A stretch of DNA of 64,000 bases. Source: Comamonas odontotermitis (lineage in GTDB: Bacteria > Pseudomonadota > Gammaproteobacteria > Burkholderiales > Burkholderiaceae_C). Under the pieces are notes generated by a model that was not told the origin of the DNA, searched no databases, and was given only the letters and a program-made list of their open reading frames with translations. Where the stretch lies: contig NZ_CP083452.1 of assembly GCF_020080045.1 (NCBI RefSeq), positions 191,001 to 255,000 on the forward strand. The letters are read 5' to 3'. Shown piece by piece: positions 1 to 8,133 of the stretch (its first letter is position 1; the number at the start of each line of letters is the position of its first letter). A program made the position numbers and the translations under genes.

Positions 1-354
1 CGATTGCAGCACGTAGCGCAGCCATAGCGCCATGAGCAGGGGCAAAATGGCGCCCACGTACTTGGAGCCGGTGTCCAGCAGGCAGAAAAAGGCGCAGGCC
101 GTAACCGTCATGGCAATGCCGGTGAGGGCCGATCCCTTGCCCGGACGGGGAGCGCCTGGCGATGGCAAGGTCGCGGGTGCTGCGGCGGCCGGGGCTGTAG
201 GCAGCGCTGACGCGGAGGGTGGGGTCACGGTCAAATCGCCTGGGCGCAGGGCCACAGGCGCGGGGGAGGCGGTCGGGGAGGTCACGCGGGCTGGTGCAAG
301 GCGCGGCAGCCGGTCTCCTGCGGAGTCGAAGGGCTGGCGCAATGACTTGTCCAT
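1..354 (-). CDS. DMT (EamA-type) transporter, N-terminal part
   Basis: The gene reads from an ATG at 354 leftwards and leaves the window after 118 codons, so only the N-terminus is seen. Residues 1-78 are a Pro/Ala-rich, probably unstructured cytoplasmic tail. From about residue 79 a hydrophobic segment begins (GIAMTVTACAFFCLLDTGSKY), followed by a second starting near YVGAILPLLMALWLRYV. That pattern, with a small acidic/Lys pair after helix 1 and W-x-R-Y in helix 2, is typical of the first half of EamA/RhaT drug-metabolite exporters of the inner membrane. The long N-terminal tail is unusual for the family. The substrate cannot be inferred. It is divergent from the siderophore operon. Confidence 0.7.
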   Translation of the reverse strand, partial: MDKSLRQPFDSAGDRLPRLAPARVTSPTASPAPVALRPGDLTVTPPSASALPTAPAAAAPATLPSPGAPRPGKGSALTGIAMTVTACAFFCLLDTGSKYVGAILPLLMALWLRYVLQS

Positions 355-511
355 TGTAAAAAGCCTGCCGCCGTTGGCGAGCCTGCCGTGGCTCCCGGCA
401 GGCGATTTCGTGGCGCTGTTGTCCGGCCTGCGACACCTGCAAAGCCGCACGCGCCATGCAGGAATAAAGGCCTTGCGTTTGGTTGAGGTGGCAACAGCGT
501 GTTACCATTAA

Positions 512-528
512 ATGAGAATGATTCGCAT
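512..528. promoter_or_regulatory. Fur box (iron-responsive operator)
   Basis: The sequence ATGAGAATGATTCGCAT is a near-perfect palindrome: ATG-n-GAAT on one side mirrors ATTC-n-CAT on the other. It fits the classical 7-1-7 Fur site. It lies about 200 bp upstream of the siderophore binding protein, in the 374-bp divergent gap 355-728. The rest of that gap holds AT-rich sequence (roughly 530-660) suited to promoters, and an AGCTAT/AATT-type repeat fragment near 632-660. No other gene is seen there. Iron repression of the downstream operon is inferred. Confidence 0.8.
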
Positions 529-728
529 ACGTGTTAATTTGCGTAAAGCTCGTGCAGCGGTGCCCTTTTTCGCGGGGTTTGCGGTCATTCCAGTAAATCA
601 ACCGCTGGAGCATATGTGGCGGGCGCAAGAAGCTATGAATTGGAGAGCAATCAATAGCATCACGTAGCGATACGGGCTTGGGTCGGATGCATGCATGGGC
701 TGCCAGCTCACCGACCAAAGGATGTTCC

Positions 729-1700
729 ATGTCGCGCTTTGCCTTGTCTTCTTCGGGGACTTCGACGTTTTCCGTCAACCGCCGCCAGTCGCTCCTGCAG
801 CTGGGTGCGTTGGTGACCCTGCCCTGGGCGGCGGGCTCGGCCCTGGCACAGCAAAGCTTCACGGTGCAGCAATCCAATGGTGCGGTGCAGATTCCCGTCA
901 AGCCGAAAACCATTCTGGTGTTCGACATGGCGGCGCTCGACTGCCTGCGGGCGCTGGGCGCGCAGGTCAAGGGCGTGCCCGAGGTGGTCAAGTTTCCCCA
1001 GGTGCTGGAGCAGTACGCCAGCAAGGACTACACCCGTATCGGCAGCCTGTTCGAGCCCAACTACGAAGTGGTCAAGGGCCTCAATCCCGATGTGATCGTG
1101 GCCGGTGGCCGTTCGGCAGCGAAGGTGCCCGAGCTGTCAAAGATTGCCCCAACGCTTGATCTGACGGTGAACAACGCCAAGCCGGTGGAAAGCGCTTTCA
1201 AGCACCTGAAGATTCTGGGCCAGATGGTGGGCGCCGAGGCCAAGGCGGATGAACTCATCGCCGCCATGCAGGCCGATATCGACAAGCTCAAGGGCTTGAC
1301 GGCGGGCAAGGGCACGGGCCTGATGGTGATGACCAATGGCGGCAAGCTCAGCGCCTACGGCCCTGGCTCGCGCTTTGGCATGCTGCACGATGTGTACGGC
1401 ATTGCGCCTGCCAACAAGGACATCCAGGTGGCGGGCCACGGCCAGGCGATCTCGTTTGAATTCATCCTCAAGACCAATCCCGACTGGCTGTTCGTGCTGG
1501 ACCGCGATGCCGCCATTGGCCGCGAAGGCGCATCGGCGTCCAAGCTGCTGGACAACCCGCTGGTCAACGCCACCAAGGCGGCCAGGAAAAAGCAGATCGT
1601 CTATCTGAACTCGGCCAACTGGTACCTGCTGGGCAACGCCAGCCCCGGCTCGCTGCACGACGATGTGACGCAGCTGATCAACGCATTCTCCCAAGCCTGA
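729..1700 (+). CDS. Siderophore ABC transporter substrate-binding protein
   Basis: This is a 323-residue periplasmic binding protein of the CeuA/FatB/YclQ class that captures ferric siderophores, often catecholates. The start at 729 follows AAAGGA at 717-722; an in-frame upstream start would only add an unlikely 17 residues. The N-terminus has a Tat-like signal (NRRQSLLQ, then a hydrophobic stretch ending ALAQQ). The mature part shows the class III binding-protein layout: an N-lobe with VLVFDMAALD-type strands, IGSLFEPNYE, and a C-lobe with GQAISFEFILKTNPDWLFV. It is the first gene of a four-gene operon with two FecCD permeases and an ATPase, behind a Fur box. The exact siderophore is unknown. 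Confidence 0.88.
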   Translation: MSRFALSSSGTSTFSVNRRQSLLQLGALVTLPWAAGSALAQQSFTVQQSNGAVQIPVKPKTILVFDMAALDCLRALGAQVKGVPEVVKFPQVLEQYASKDYTRIGSLFEPNYEVVKGLNPDVIVAGGRSAAKVPELSKIAPTLDLTVNNAKPVESAFKHLKILGQMVGAEAKADELIAAMQADIDKLKGLTAGKGTGLMVMTNGGKLSAYGPGSRFGMLHDVYGIAPANKDIQVAGHGQAISFEFILKTNPDWLFVLDRDAAIGREGASASKLLDNPLVNATKAARKKQIVYLNSANWYLLGNASPGSLHDDVTQLINAFSQA

Positions 1701-1737
1701 TGGCTGGGCTGCAGCCAGCCTTGCCGCGAGCCACAGC

Positions 1738-2769
1738 ATGACAGACATGGTTTTGAAAGCGCCACGCAGCGAGCGCAGCCCGGTGCTGCGCCCGCTGGCT
1801 TTCGCGCTGCCCGCCGTGGCAGCCCTGGCCGTTCTGGCCTTCATCAGCCTGCTGGTGGGGGTGAGCGATGTGTCGGTCGCCACCATCGTGCGCCTTTTCT
1901 CGCACAACGAAGACGACCTGGCCACGCAGGTGCTGGTTGCCAGCCGCGTGCCGCGCACGCTGGCGCTGCTGCTGGCGGGCAGCGCCATGGCCGTGGCGGG
2001 CCTGTTGATGCAGATGCTGGCGCGCAACCACTACGTGGAGCCGTCAACCATGGGCACTGCCGAATCCGCAGGCATGGGCATGCTCGTGGGCGTGCTGCTG
2101 TGGCCGGACATGCCGGTCTTTGCCAAGATGGGGCTTGCTGCGGTGTTTGCGCTTGCGGGCACGGCGCTGTTTCTGGCGGTGCTCTCGCGCATCCGCCTGC
2201 GTGCTGCGCTGATCGTGCCGCTGGTGGGGCTGGTGCTGTCAGGGGTGATCGAGTCGGCCACGACCTTCATCGCCTACCGCTTTGATCTGATGCAGACGGC
2301 GCGCTCGTGGATGACGGCGGATTTTTCCGCCATCGTGCAAGGCCGCTACGAGCTGCTGTGGCTGTCGCTCGTGGTCACCGTCGTGGCCATGGTGGCAGCC
2401 GACCGCTTTACCGTGGCCGGCATGGGGCAGGACTTTGCCACCAATCTGGGGCTCAACTACAAGCGCCTGGTGGCGCAGGGCGTGGCCGTGGTGTCGGTGG
2501 TCACGGCATCGGTCATCGTCACCGTGGGCATCATCCCGTTTGTCGGCCTGATCGTGCCTAACCTGGTGCGGCTGGTGGTGGGCGACAACGTGCGCAAATC
2601 GGTGTTGTGGGTAGCCTGGGCCGGGGCCTTGATGGCGCTTGTCTGCGACCTGATCGGCCGCCTGGTGATTGCGCCCTACGAGGTGCCGATCGGCACGGTG
2701 ATGGGTGTGATCGGCAGCGCCATGTTCCTCGCCCTGCTGCTGGCGCGGCGCAAGCGCATGGGAGGCTGA
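1738..2769 (+). CDS. Iron-siderophore ABC transporter permease 1 (FecCD family)
   Basis: A 343-residue integral membrane protein with the many-helix pattern of FecCD/BtuC permeases. Diagnostic stretches are SRVPRTLALLLAGSAMAVAGLLMQ, the family core in the first third, and GIIPFVGLIVPNLVRLVVGDN near residue 270. It forms the translocation channel with the permease encoded immediately downstream. It starts 37 bp after the binding protein; another in-frame ATG nine bases later is equally possible. Expression is expected to be Fur-controlled with the rest of the operon. Confidence 0.9.
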   Translation: MTDMVLKAPRSERSPVLRPLAFALPAVAALAVLAFISLLVGVSDVSVATIVRLFSHNEDDLATQVLVASRVPRTLALLLAGSAMAVAGLLMQMLARNHYVEPSTMGTAESAGMGMLVGVLLWPDMPVFAKMGLAAVFALAGTALFLAVLSRIRLRAALIVPLVGLVLSGVIESATTFIAYRFDLMQTARSWMTADFSAIVQGRYELLWLSLVVTVVAMVAADRFTVAGMGQDFATNLGLNYKRLVAQGVAVVSVVTASVIVTVGIIPFVGLIVPNLVRLVVGDNVRKSVLWVAWAGALMALVCDLIGRLVIAPYEVPIGTVMGVIGSAMFLALLLARRKRMGG

Positions 2770-2770
2770 T

Positions 2771-3805
2771 GTGAGCAAGGCATCCATGCAAAAAATGCCT
2801 GCAGTGCTTGCAGGTGAAGCGCCATCAGCTATGAAAAAAGCAGCAAATTTGTCGCTGTTGGGAACCCCCGTACGTCGCCTCTGGCTGCTGCTGGCGCTTG
2901 CGCTGTTTGCCAGTGGCCTGTTCATGACCATTGACGTGCAGGCTGAATGGAGCTTTGTGCTGCCGCTGCGGGGTACCAAGCTGGCCACCTTATGGACGGT
3001 GGCGTTTGCAATTGGCATATCGACGGTGCTGTTCCAGACGGTGACGGGCAACCGCATCCTGACGCCTGCGGTGATGGGCTTTGACGCGCTGTTCCAGCTG
3101 ATCCAGTCGGTGCTGGCGTTCACCGTGGGGGTGGCGGCCATGCAGATACCCGAGCTGGCGCGCTTTGGCATGAACGTGGGGCTGATGGTGGTGCTGTCCA
3201 CCACGCTGTTCGTCTGGCTGTTTCGCGGGCAGGCCAGCAATCTGCATCTGCTGCTGCTCGTGGGCATTGTGGCGGGCATCTTCTTTCGCAGCCTGAACAA
3301 TTTCGTCTGGCGCGTGATGGACCCGAATGACTTTGTGGTGCTGCAGGACCGTCTGTTTGCCAACTTCAACACCGTCTCGCGCCCGCTGCTCGCGCTGTCG
3401 CTCGTGGTGATTGCGGCCATGGGCCTGTGGGTATGGCGCCAGCGCCATGTGCTGGATGTGCTGGCGCTGGGCCGCGAGGTAGCCATCAACCTGGGTGTGG
3501 ACTACCAGCGCGCGGTGATGGACATCCTGGTTGTGATCGCCATTCTGGTGTCGGTCTCGACCGCGCTGGTGGGGCCGGTCACCTTCTTTGGCCTGCTGGT
3601 GAGCAACATGGCCTACCAGCTGATGCACACGCACCAGCACCGCTACACGCTGGTGGCCACCGTGCTGCTTGGGGCCTTGCTTCTGGTAGGCGGGCAGATG
3701 GTGCTGGAGCGCATGTTTGGTTTCAACACCTCGCTGTCGATCGTGGTGGAGTTTCTGGGCGGGCTCACCTTCATCTACCTGCTGGTACGAAAAACCAGGC
3801 ATTGA
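2771..3805 (+). CDS. Iron-siderophore ABC transporter permease 2 (FecCD family)
   Basis: A 344-residue FecCD-type permease and the partner of the preceding gene. It begins with GTG one base after the upstream stop. A strong GGGAGG ribosome binding site at 2759-2764 decides this start. Family signs include RGTKLATLWTVAFAIGISTVLFQ, VTGNRILTPAVMGFDALF and LVGPVTFFGLLVSNMAYQLM. The first 20-25 residues are not membrane sequence and correspond to a dispersed intergenic-type repeat (separate entry). If that part is ignored, an internal ATG at 2831 would give a protein of normal length starting MKKAANLSLLG, but that start has only a weak ribosome binding site. Confidence 0.88.
   Translation: MSKASMQKMPAVLAGEAPSAMKKAANLSLLGTPVRRLWLLLALALFASGLFMTIDVQAEWSFVLPLRGTKLATLWTVAFAIGISTVLFQTVTGNRILTPAVMGFDALFQLIQSVLAFTVGVAAMQIPELARFGMNVGLMVVLSTTLFVWLFRGQASNLHLLLLVGIVAGIFFRSLNNFVWRVMDPNDFVVLQDRLFANFNTVSRPLLALSLVVIAAMGLWVWRQRHVLDVLALGREVAINLGVDYQRAVMDILVVIAILVSVSTALVGPVTFFGLLVSNMAYQLMHTHQHRYTLVATVLLGALLLVGGQMVLERMFGFNTSLSIVVEFLGGLTFIYLLVRKTRH
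2790..2839 (+). repeat. Dispersed hairpin repeat lying inside a coding region
   Basis: AAAAATGCCTGC, GCTT, AAGCGC and CAGCTAT occur here in the same order and near-same spacing as at 47073-47124 behind the FIST gene, where the element looks like a terminator. Here it lies in frame at the start of a permease gene and is read as MQKMPAVLAGEAPSAMKKAAN. Confidence 0.7.
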
Positions 3806-3826
3806 GAGCCGGAGAGTCAGAAAGTC

Positions 3827-4582
3827 ATGATCGAAACAGAAAAACTGTGCAAGACGCACGGCACCACCACGGTGCTGCATGGGGTGGACCTGCGCATTCC
3901 GCAAGGCAAGCTCACCGCCATCATCGGCCCCAACGGCGCGGGCAAGTCGACCGCCCTGGGCCTGATCAGCCGCCTGGTGCCAATGACCTCGGGCCAGGTG
4001 CGCATCGAAGGGCAGGACATTGCCACCACGGCCAGTGATGCGCTGGCACGCATTCTGGCCATTCTGCGACAGGACAACCAGAGCGCGTTGCGCCTGACGG
4101 TGCGCGATCTGGTGGCCTTTGGCCGGTTTCCGCATTCCAAGGGCCGACTGAGTGCGGAGGACAAGACCCATGTGGACCGGGCCCTGGCCTATCTGAACCT
4201 GGAATCGCTGGAGACGCGCTTTCTCGACGAACTCTCGGGTGGCCAGCGCCAGCGGGCCTATATTGCCATGGTGCTATGCCAGGATACGCGCTACATCCTG
4301 CTCGACGAGCCGCTCAACAACCTGGACATGGCCCATGCCGTGGGCATGATGAAGCTGCTGCGCCAGGCCGTACAGGACACGGGCAAGACCGTGGTGGTGG
4401 TGTTGCACGACATCAATTTTGCGGCCACCTACGCAGACCACATCATTGCCATGAAGGACGGCCACCTGTACCGTGAGGGCCCGCCGCAGACGGTGGTCTG
4501 CAATGAGGTACTGAGCGACCTGTACGCCATCCCGGTGCGGGTGCACGAGGTGGCGGGGCGCCGGTTCTGCGACTATTTCTGA
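3827..4582 (+). CDS. Iron-siderophore ABC transporter ATP-binding protein
   Basis: A 251-residue ABC ATPase that energises siderophore uptake together with the two FecCD permeases. Walker A is GPNGAGKST at residues 34-42, the signature is LSGGQRQR, Walker B ends LLDEPLNNLD, and the H-loop is VLHDINFA. It resembles the FatE/VctC/YclP class that accompanies CeuA-type binding proteins. It is the last gene of the operon, 21 bp after permease 2. No clear intrinsic terminator follows; the next 210 bp are AT-rich. Confidence 0.92.
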   Translation: MIETEKLCKTHGTTTVLHGVDLRIPQGKLTAIIGPNGAGKSTALGLISRLVPMTSGQVRIEGQDIATTASDALARILAILRQDNQSALRLTVRDLVAFGRFPHSKGRLSAEDKTHVDRALAYLNLESLETRFLDELSGGQRQRAYIAMVLCQDTRYILLDEPLNNLDMAHAVGMMKLLRQAVQDTGKTVVVVLHDINFAATYADHIIAMKDGHLYREGPPQTVVCNEVLSDLYAIPVRVHEVAGRRFCDYF

Positions 4583-4688
4583 CCGTTCCCCATCGCGATT
4601 CTTCAAGGTTGGATGGCGAAAAATAGGTACTTATCTGCCTATAAGCAGCAGATATTGACAGCGAGTGCGTTTGGTGATTTATTGTGAA

Positions 4689-4705
4689 ATTGTTTAATTA
4701 ACAAT
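4689..4705. promoter_or_regulatory. AT-rich palindrome upstream of an FHA gene
   Basis: ATTGTT and AACAAT flank a 5-bp centre within a stretch (about 4600-4790) that is clearly more AT-rich than its surroundings. A perfect TATAAT lies at 4748-4753, about 40 bp before the FHA start. This could be an operator for the FHA gene or simply promoter DNA; no regulator is recognised. Confidence 0.4.
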
Positions 4706-4793
4706 TAAGTAGCAAGAATTTCGCGCCGTGGAATTTTTACTACTTAGTATAATTAATAGCAATTTGATACAGAACACCTTCAACGATCTTCCC

Positions 4794-5144
4794 ATGACCA
4801 CCGAATTGCTGATCAAGGAGCACAACAGGCTTGCGTTGCGCTCGCTGTTCCTGGAGGACGGCTTTTCCACCTTTGGCCGTGAAGCCAGCAGCGCCATCGT
4901 GATGGACCATGCCAGCGTCAGCCGCCACCATGGCGCCTTTTTTCTGCGCGAGCGCTTCGGCATTCTGACGGTGGAGGACCATGACAGCACCAACGGTACC
5001 CTGGTCAATGGCGTGCGGGTCAAGCGCAAGATACTGTTTGCTGGCGATGTGGTGCAGGTGGGAGACTTCCAGGTCTACGTGCGGCACGGGTCAACCCAGG
5101 CGGGCGGTGCCTCGGCGGATGAGGGTAGCGCCCAGCAGGGCTGA
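4794..5144 (+). CDS. FHA domain protein (copy 1)
   Basis: A 116-residue protein that is almost entirely one forkhead-associated domain, a phosphothreonine-peptide binding fold. The hallmark residues are GRE at 28-30, SRHH at 43-46, STNGT at 65-69 and NG at 72-73. It has no signal peptide and no second domain. The start at 4794 (MTTELLIKEH) was chosen because it aligns without gaps with the second FHA protein at 10133-10501, although no good ribosome binding site is visible. Neighbours (siderophore operon, queA) do not suggest a kinase partner. The role is unknown beyond phosphopeptide binding. Confidence 0.85.
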   Translation: MTTELLIKEHNRLALRSLFLEDGFSTFGREASSAIVMDHASVSRHHGAFFLRERFGILTVEDHDSTNGTLVNGVRVKRKILFAGDVVQVGDFQVYVRHGSTQAGGASADEGSAQQG

Positions 5145-5218
5145 GCGCTACCCATCTTCCCCTGTTCAACTGCATGTTTTTGGCGCTTCGGGAAGCGCTG
5201 CTACAAGTGCCCAATGAC

Positions 5219-5242
5219 AAAAAGCTGCTGAAGGCAGCAGCT
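5219..5242 (-). terminator. Intrinsic terminator of queA
   Basis: AGCTGCT and AGCAGCT form a 7-bp stem with a GAAGGC loop. On the minus strand the stem is followed by TTTTT. It lies 25 bp beyond the queA stop. Confidence 0.75.
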
Positions 5243-5266
5243 CTTAGTGGGCGATGGGCCAGTGCC

Positions 5267-6436
5267 TCAGGCCGCAGTGCCGGTGTTGGCCGCTGCTGGC
5301 TCTTCGCTGCCAGGTTGGGGCTCTTCGCCCGTTGCCATGTGCTTCTTGCGCTGCAGCAGCATCGAGTCGCCGTAGCTGAAGAAGCGGTACTGGTGTGCGA
5401 CCGCGTGCTTGTACAGATCCATGATGTGTTCGTAGCCCGCAAAGGCGCTCACCAGCATCATCAGACTGCTTTTGGGCAAGTGGAAGTTGGTGACCAGCAT
5501 GTCAACCACGCGGTAGGGAAAGCCGGGCGTGATGAAGATGTTGGTGTCGCCCGAGAGCTGGCCGGTGCGCGCCCATGATTCGAGCGTGCGCACGGTGGTG
5601 GTGCCCACGGCAACCACGCGGCCGCCGCGCTGGCGGCAGCGCTCCAGCGCGGCCAGGGTGGGCAGCGGAATGTCGTACCACTCGCTGTGCATCTGGTGGT
5701 CTTTGAGGTTCTCTGTCTTGACGGGCTGGAAGGTGCCTGCGCCAACGTGCAGGGTGACGCTGGCACGCTCCACGCCTTTGGCTTCCAGCGCGGCCAGCAC
5801 CTTGTCGTCGAAGTGCAGCGCAGCGGTGGGGGCTGCCACTGCGCCGGGGTTCTTCGCAAACACCGTCTGGTAGCGCACTTCGTCTTCGGCCTGGTTCGGG
5901 TCCTGGCCCGATTGCTGTTCGCGCTCGATGTAGGGCGGCAGCGGAATGTGGCCGTGCTGCTGCATCAGCTCCCACGGGGTTTCGCCATGGGGGCCATCGA
6001 GGCGCAGGCGGAACAGGGCACCCATCTCGTTGGGCCAGCGGCCCATCAGCACGGCGTCAAAACCGCCGGCCTTCTTGCCGCCCATCATGTGCAGAACGCC
6101 GCCCACGGCCGGTTTCTTGCTCACCTTCATGTGGGCAACGACTTCATTGCCGTCCAGCACGCGTTCGATCAGCAATTCGATCTTGCCGCCGCTGGATTTT
6201 TCGCCGAACACGCGCGCCTTGATCACCTGGGTGTCGTTGAAGATCAGCAGGTCGCCCGCTTGCAGCAGATCGGGGAGTTCGTAGAAGTGGCGGTCTGCCA
6301 GTTCGGGCTCGCGTGCATCCAGAAGGCGCGAGGCGCTGCGTTCCGCAGCGGGGTGTTGGGCAATCAGCTCGGCGGGGAGCTCGAAATCGAAATCACTCAG
6401 GTGAAAGGTGCGGCGGGCACCGGAAAAGGCAGTCAT
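5267..6436 (-). CDS. queA: tRNA preQ1(34) S-adenosylmethionine ribosyltransferase-isomerase
   Basis: QueA transfers and isomerises the ribosyl group of S-adenosylmethionine onto preQ1 in tRNA, giving epoxyqueuosine at the wobble position of Asp, Asn, His and Tyr tRNAs. The 389-residue protein starts [21 protein letters not shown]; the ATG at 6436 is preferred over an upstream in-frame ATG. Typical family blocks are [56 protein letters not shown], and [10 protein letters not shown] near the middle. It is slightly longer than the E. coli enzyme. The companion enzyme gene tgt is about 55 kb away in this window rather than adjacent. It stands alone with its own terminator. Confidence 0.96.
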   Translation of the reverse strand: MTAFSGARRTFHLSDFDFELPAELIAQHPAAERSASRLLDAREPELADRHFYELPDLLQAGDLLIFNDTQVIKARVFGEKSSGGKIELLIERVLDGNEVVAHMKVSKKPAVGGVLHMMGGKKAGGFDAVLMGRWPNEMGALFRLRLDGPHGETPWELMQQHGHIPLPPYIEREQQSGQDPNQAEDEVRYQTVFAKNPGAVAAPTAALHFDDKVLAALEAKGVERASVTLHVGAGTFQPVKTENLKDHQMHSEWYDIPLPTLAALERCRQRGGRVVAVGTTTVRTLESWARTGQLSGDTNIFITPGFPYRVVDMLVTNFHLPKSSLMMLVSAFAGYEHIMDLYKHAVAHQYRFFSYGDSMLLQRKKHMATGEEPQPGSEEPAAANTGTAA

Positions 6437-6544
6437 CTTCGGCTCTTGCAGGCGGTACACACCCGCAGCTCACAGGGATCAAACAAGGGGGCGATTGTGC
6501 CACCGCACAAGTGACACAGCAGGCAGCGCGGGAAACACCGAAAG

Positions 6545-6562
6545 TTGTCATAAATTTGTCAC
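6545..6562 (+). promoter_or_regulatory. Pho box (PhoB operator)
   Basis: TTGTCATAAATTTGTCAC differs at only two positions from the classical Pho box CTGTCATAAATCTGTCAC: two 7-bp direct repeats separated by 4 bp. It lies about 100 bp upstream of the binding protein at 6660 and points to induction under phosphate starvation. The -10 element is not obvious. Confidence 0.72.
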
Positions 6563-6659
6563 AATTGGCATCTGGGGCGGGATGCTGCCATCCACCCGAT
6601 TTCGAGACCGCAAAAACGTTCTACCAACGTATTGAGACAACACAACCAGGAGCAAGCCC

Positions 6660-7688
6660 ATGGCACCCTTCAACATCCGCAGTCTTTCCGCAGCCGCCGT
6701 GCTGACAGCACTTGCCGCGAGCGCCCAGGCGCAAGGCGTGGTCAATGCGCTGTGCAGCACCGATGCGCCCTGGTGCGAGGCTGCGGCCAAGGAGTTCACC
6801 AAGAAGACCGGCATCAAGGTGAACCAGGCGCACAAGGGCACCGGCGAGATCGCTGCCCAGCTGCGTGCCGAGGCCAACAACCCCAAGACCGATATCTGGT
6901 GGGGCGGCACGGGCGATCCTTTCCTGCAGGCGGCCGAGCAAGGCCTGCTGGCTGAATATCGTCCGGCCTACATCAACGACCTGCGCGACTGGAGCGTGCG
7001 CCAGTACGCCATGTCGGGCAACCAGGTGGGCGGTTTCTACAGCTCGGCCATCGGCTTTGGCTACAACACCGACATCCTGAAGAAAAAGAAGCTGCCCGAG
7101 CCACTGTGCTGGGCCGATGTGATCAAGCCCGAGTTCAAGGGCGAGGTGGAGATTTCGCACCCCGCCTCCAGCGGCACGGCCTATACGGTGATCGCCGGGC
7201 TGGTGCAGCTGATGGGCGAAGACCAGGCGTTTGACTACCTCAAGAAACTCCACAAGAACACCACGACCTACACCCGCAGCGGTCAGGCCCAGGCCCCCAA
7301 TGTGGCCAAGGGTGAGGTGGGCGTGGGCATCACCTTCATGTTCAATTTCGAGAAGTGGAAGGCCGACAAGTACCCCGTGAAGACCCATGCGCCCTGCGAA
7401 GGCACGAGCTACGAGGTGGGCGGCATTGCGCTGGTGAAGGGCGCGCGCAACATGGACAACGCCAAGAAGTACTACGACTGGCTGATGGGCCCCGAGGGCC
7501 AGGCCGTGGGCGCGAAGGTGGGCAGCTACCAGGTGCCTGCCAATAAGACGTTCAAGATGGACCCGCGCATTCCGACCATGGACGATGTCAAGCTGATCAA
7601 GTACGACTTCGAGAAGTACGGCAAATCTGCTGAGCGCAAGCGTCTGATTGACCGCTGGACCAAGGAAGTGGAAGCGCTGCCACGCTGA
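6660..7688 (+). CDS. ABC transporter substrate-binding protein (AfuA/FbpA/PhnS-like)
   Basis: A 342-residue periplasmic binding protein with a Sec signal peptide (hydrophobic residues to about 22, ending SAQAQG). It belongs to the broad type 2 family that includes ferric iron (FbpA), sugar-phosphate (AfuA) and 2-aminoethylphosphonate (PhnS) binders. Visible family blocks are EFTKKTGIKV, AEANNPKTDIWWGGTGDPF, YNTDIL, EISHPASSGTAYT and VGSYQVPANK. No permease or ATPase is adjacent, so it is an orphan. The Pho box upstream favours a phosphorus-containing ligand, such as a phosphonate or sugar phosphate, over iron; this is inference. The start has CAGGAGC as ribosome binding site. Confidence 0.85.
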   Translation: MAPFNIRSLSAAAVLTALAASAQAQGVVNALCSTDAPWCEAAAKEFTKKTGIKVNQAHKGTGEIAAQLRAEANNPKTDIWWGGTGDPFLQAAEQGLLAEYRPAYINDLRDWSVRQYAMSGNQVGGFYSSAIGFGYNTDILKKKKLPEPLCWADVIKPEFKGEVEISHPASSGTAYTVIAGLVQLMGEDQAFDYLKKLHKNTTTYTRSGQAQAPNVAKGEVGVGITFMFNFEKWKADKYPVKTHAPCEGTSYEVGGIALVKGARNMDNAKKYYDWLMGPEGQAVGAKVGSYQVPANKTFKMDPRIPTMDDVKLIKYDFEKYGKSAERKRLIDRWTKEVEALPR

Positions 7689-7712
7689 GTTGTTGAATTC
7701 CTTTGAAGCAAA

Positions 7713-7758
7713 AATAGCTGCCGATGTAGATGTAGTTTGCGTCGGCAGCTATTGTTTT
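7713..7758 (+). terminator. Intrinsic terminator, AATAGCTG-type hairpin
   Basis: AATAGCTGCCGA pairs perfectly with TCGGCAGCTATT and is followed by GTTTT, 25 bp after the binding-protein stop. It is one of several hairpins in the window with AATAGCTG/CAGCTATT ends. Confidence 0.85.
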
Positions 7759-7772
7759 ATGGATTCCAGTTA

Positions 7773-8067
7773 GGCGCGGATGTTCTTTTTCTGCGCTGGC
7801 GCACAGATGCCGGGAGTTCGCCCTGGCGGGCGAGGTACTTTCTTGTCTCGCAACAAGAAAGTACCCAAAGAAATGCGCCCTGCTGCCTGCGTCCCTGCGC
7901 TTCGCTCCGGGCAGCCTGCGCCGTGGTATCTGCGGGGGTGTCGCATAACTCACTGCGCGCTACGCGCTCCCTTCAAACAGATGCGGCAAGCCAGATAACG
8001 AAGCACTGGCGCTCTGCGGTGCCAGTGCCACCCCGCAAACACCACGTCACAGGCGCATGCAAAAGGG
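7773..8067 (+). repeat. Structured repeat element, unit A
   Basis: About 295 nt that match unit B (8134-8427, opposite strand) along their whole length, in inverted orientation. Internal structure: CGCCC/GGGCG hairpin with loop TGGC near 7820-7833; a perfect 13-bp hairpin at 7834-7846 and 7853-7865 (GGTACTTTCTTGT and its complement); and an 8-bp hairpin at 8003-8010 and 8021-8028 with loop GCTCTGCGGT. No convincing coding frame is present. The spacer to unit B (8068-8133) contains a further CGGGCC/GGCCCG hairpin. Confidence 0.75.
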
Positions 8068-8133
8068 ATAAGCAAGCCGACAGCCAGACATCCATACGGG
8101 CCGAGCGTAGCGATGGCCCGGGTTGGTTCTCAA

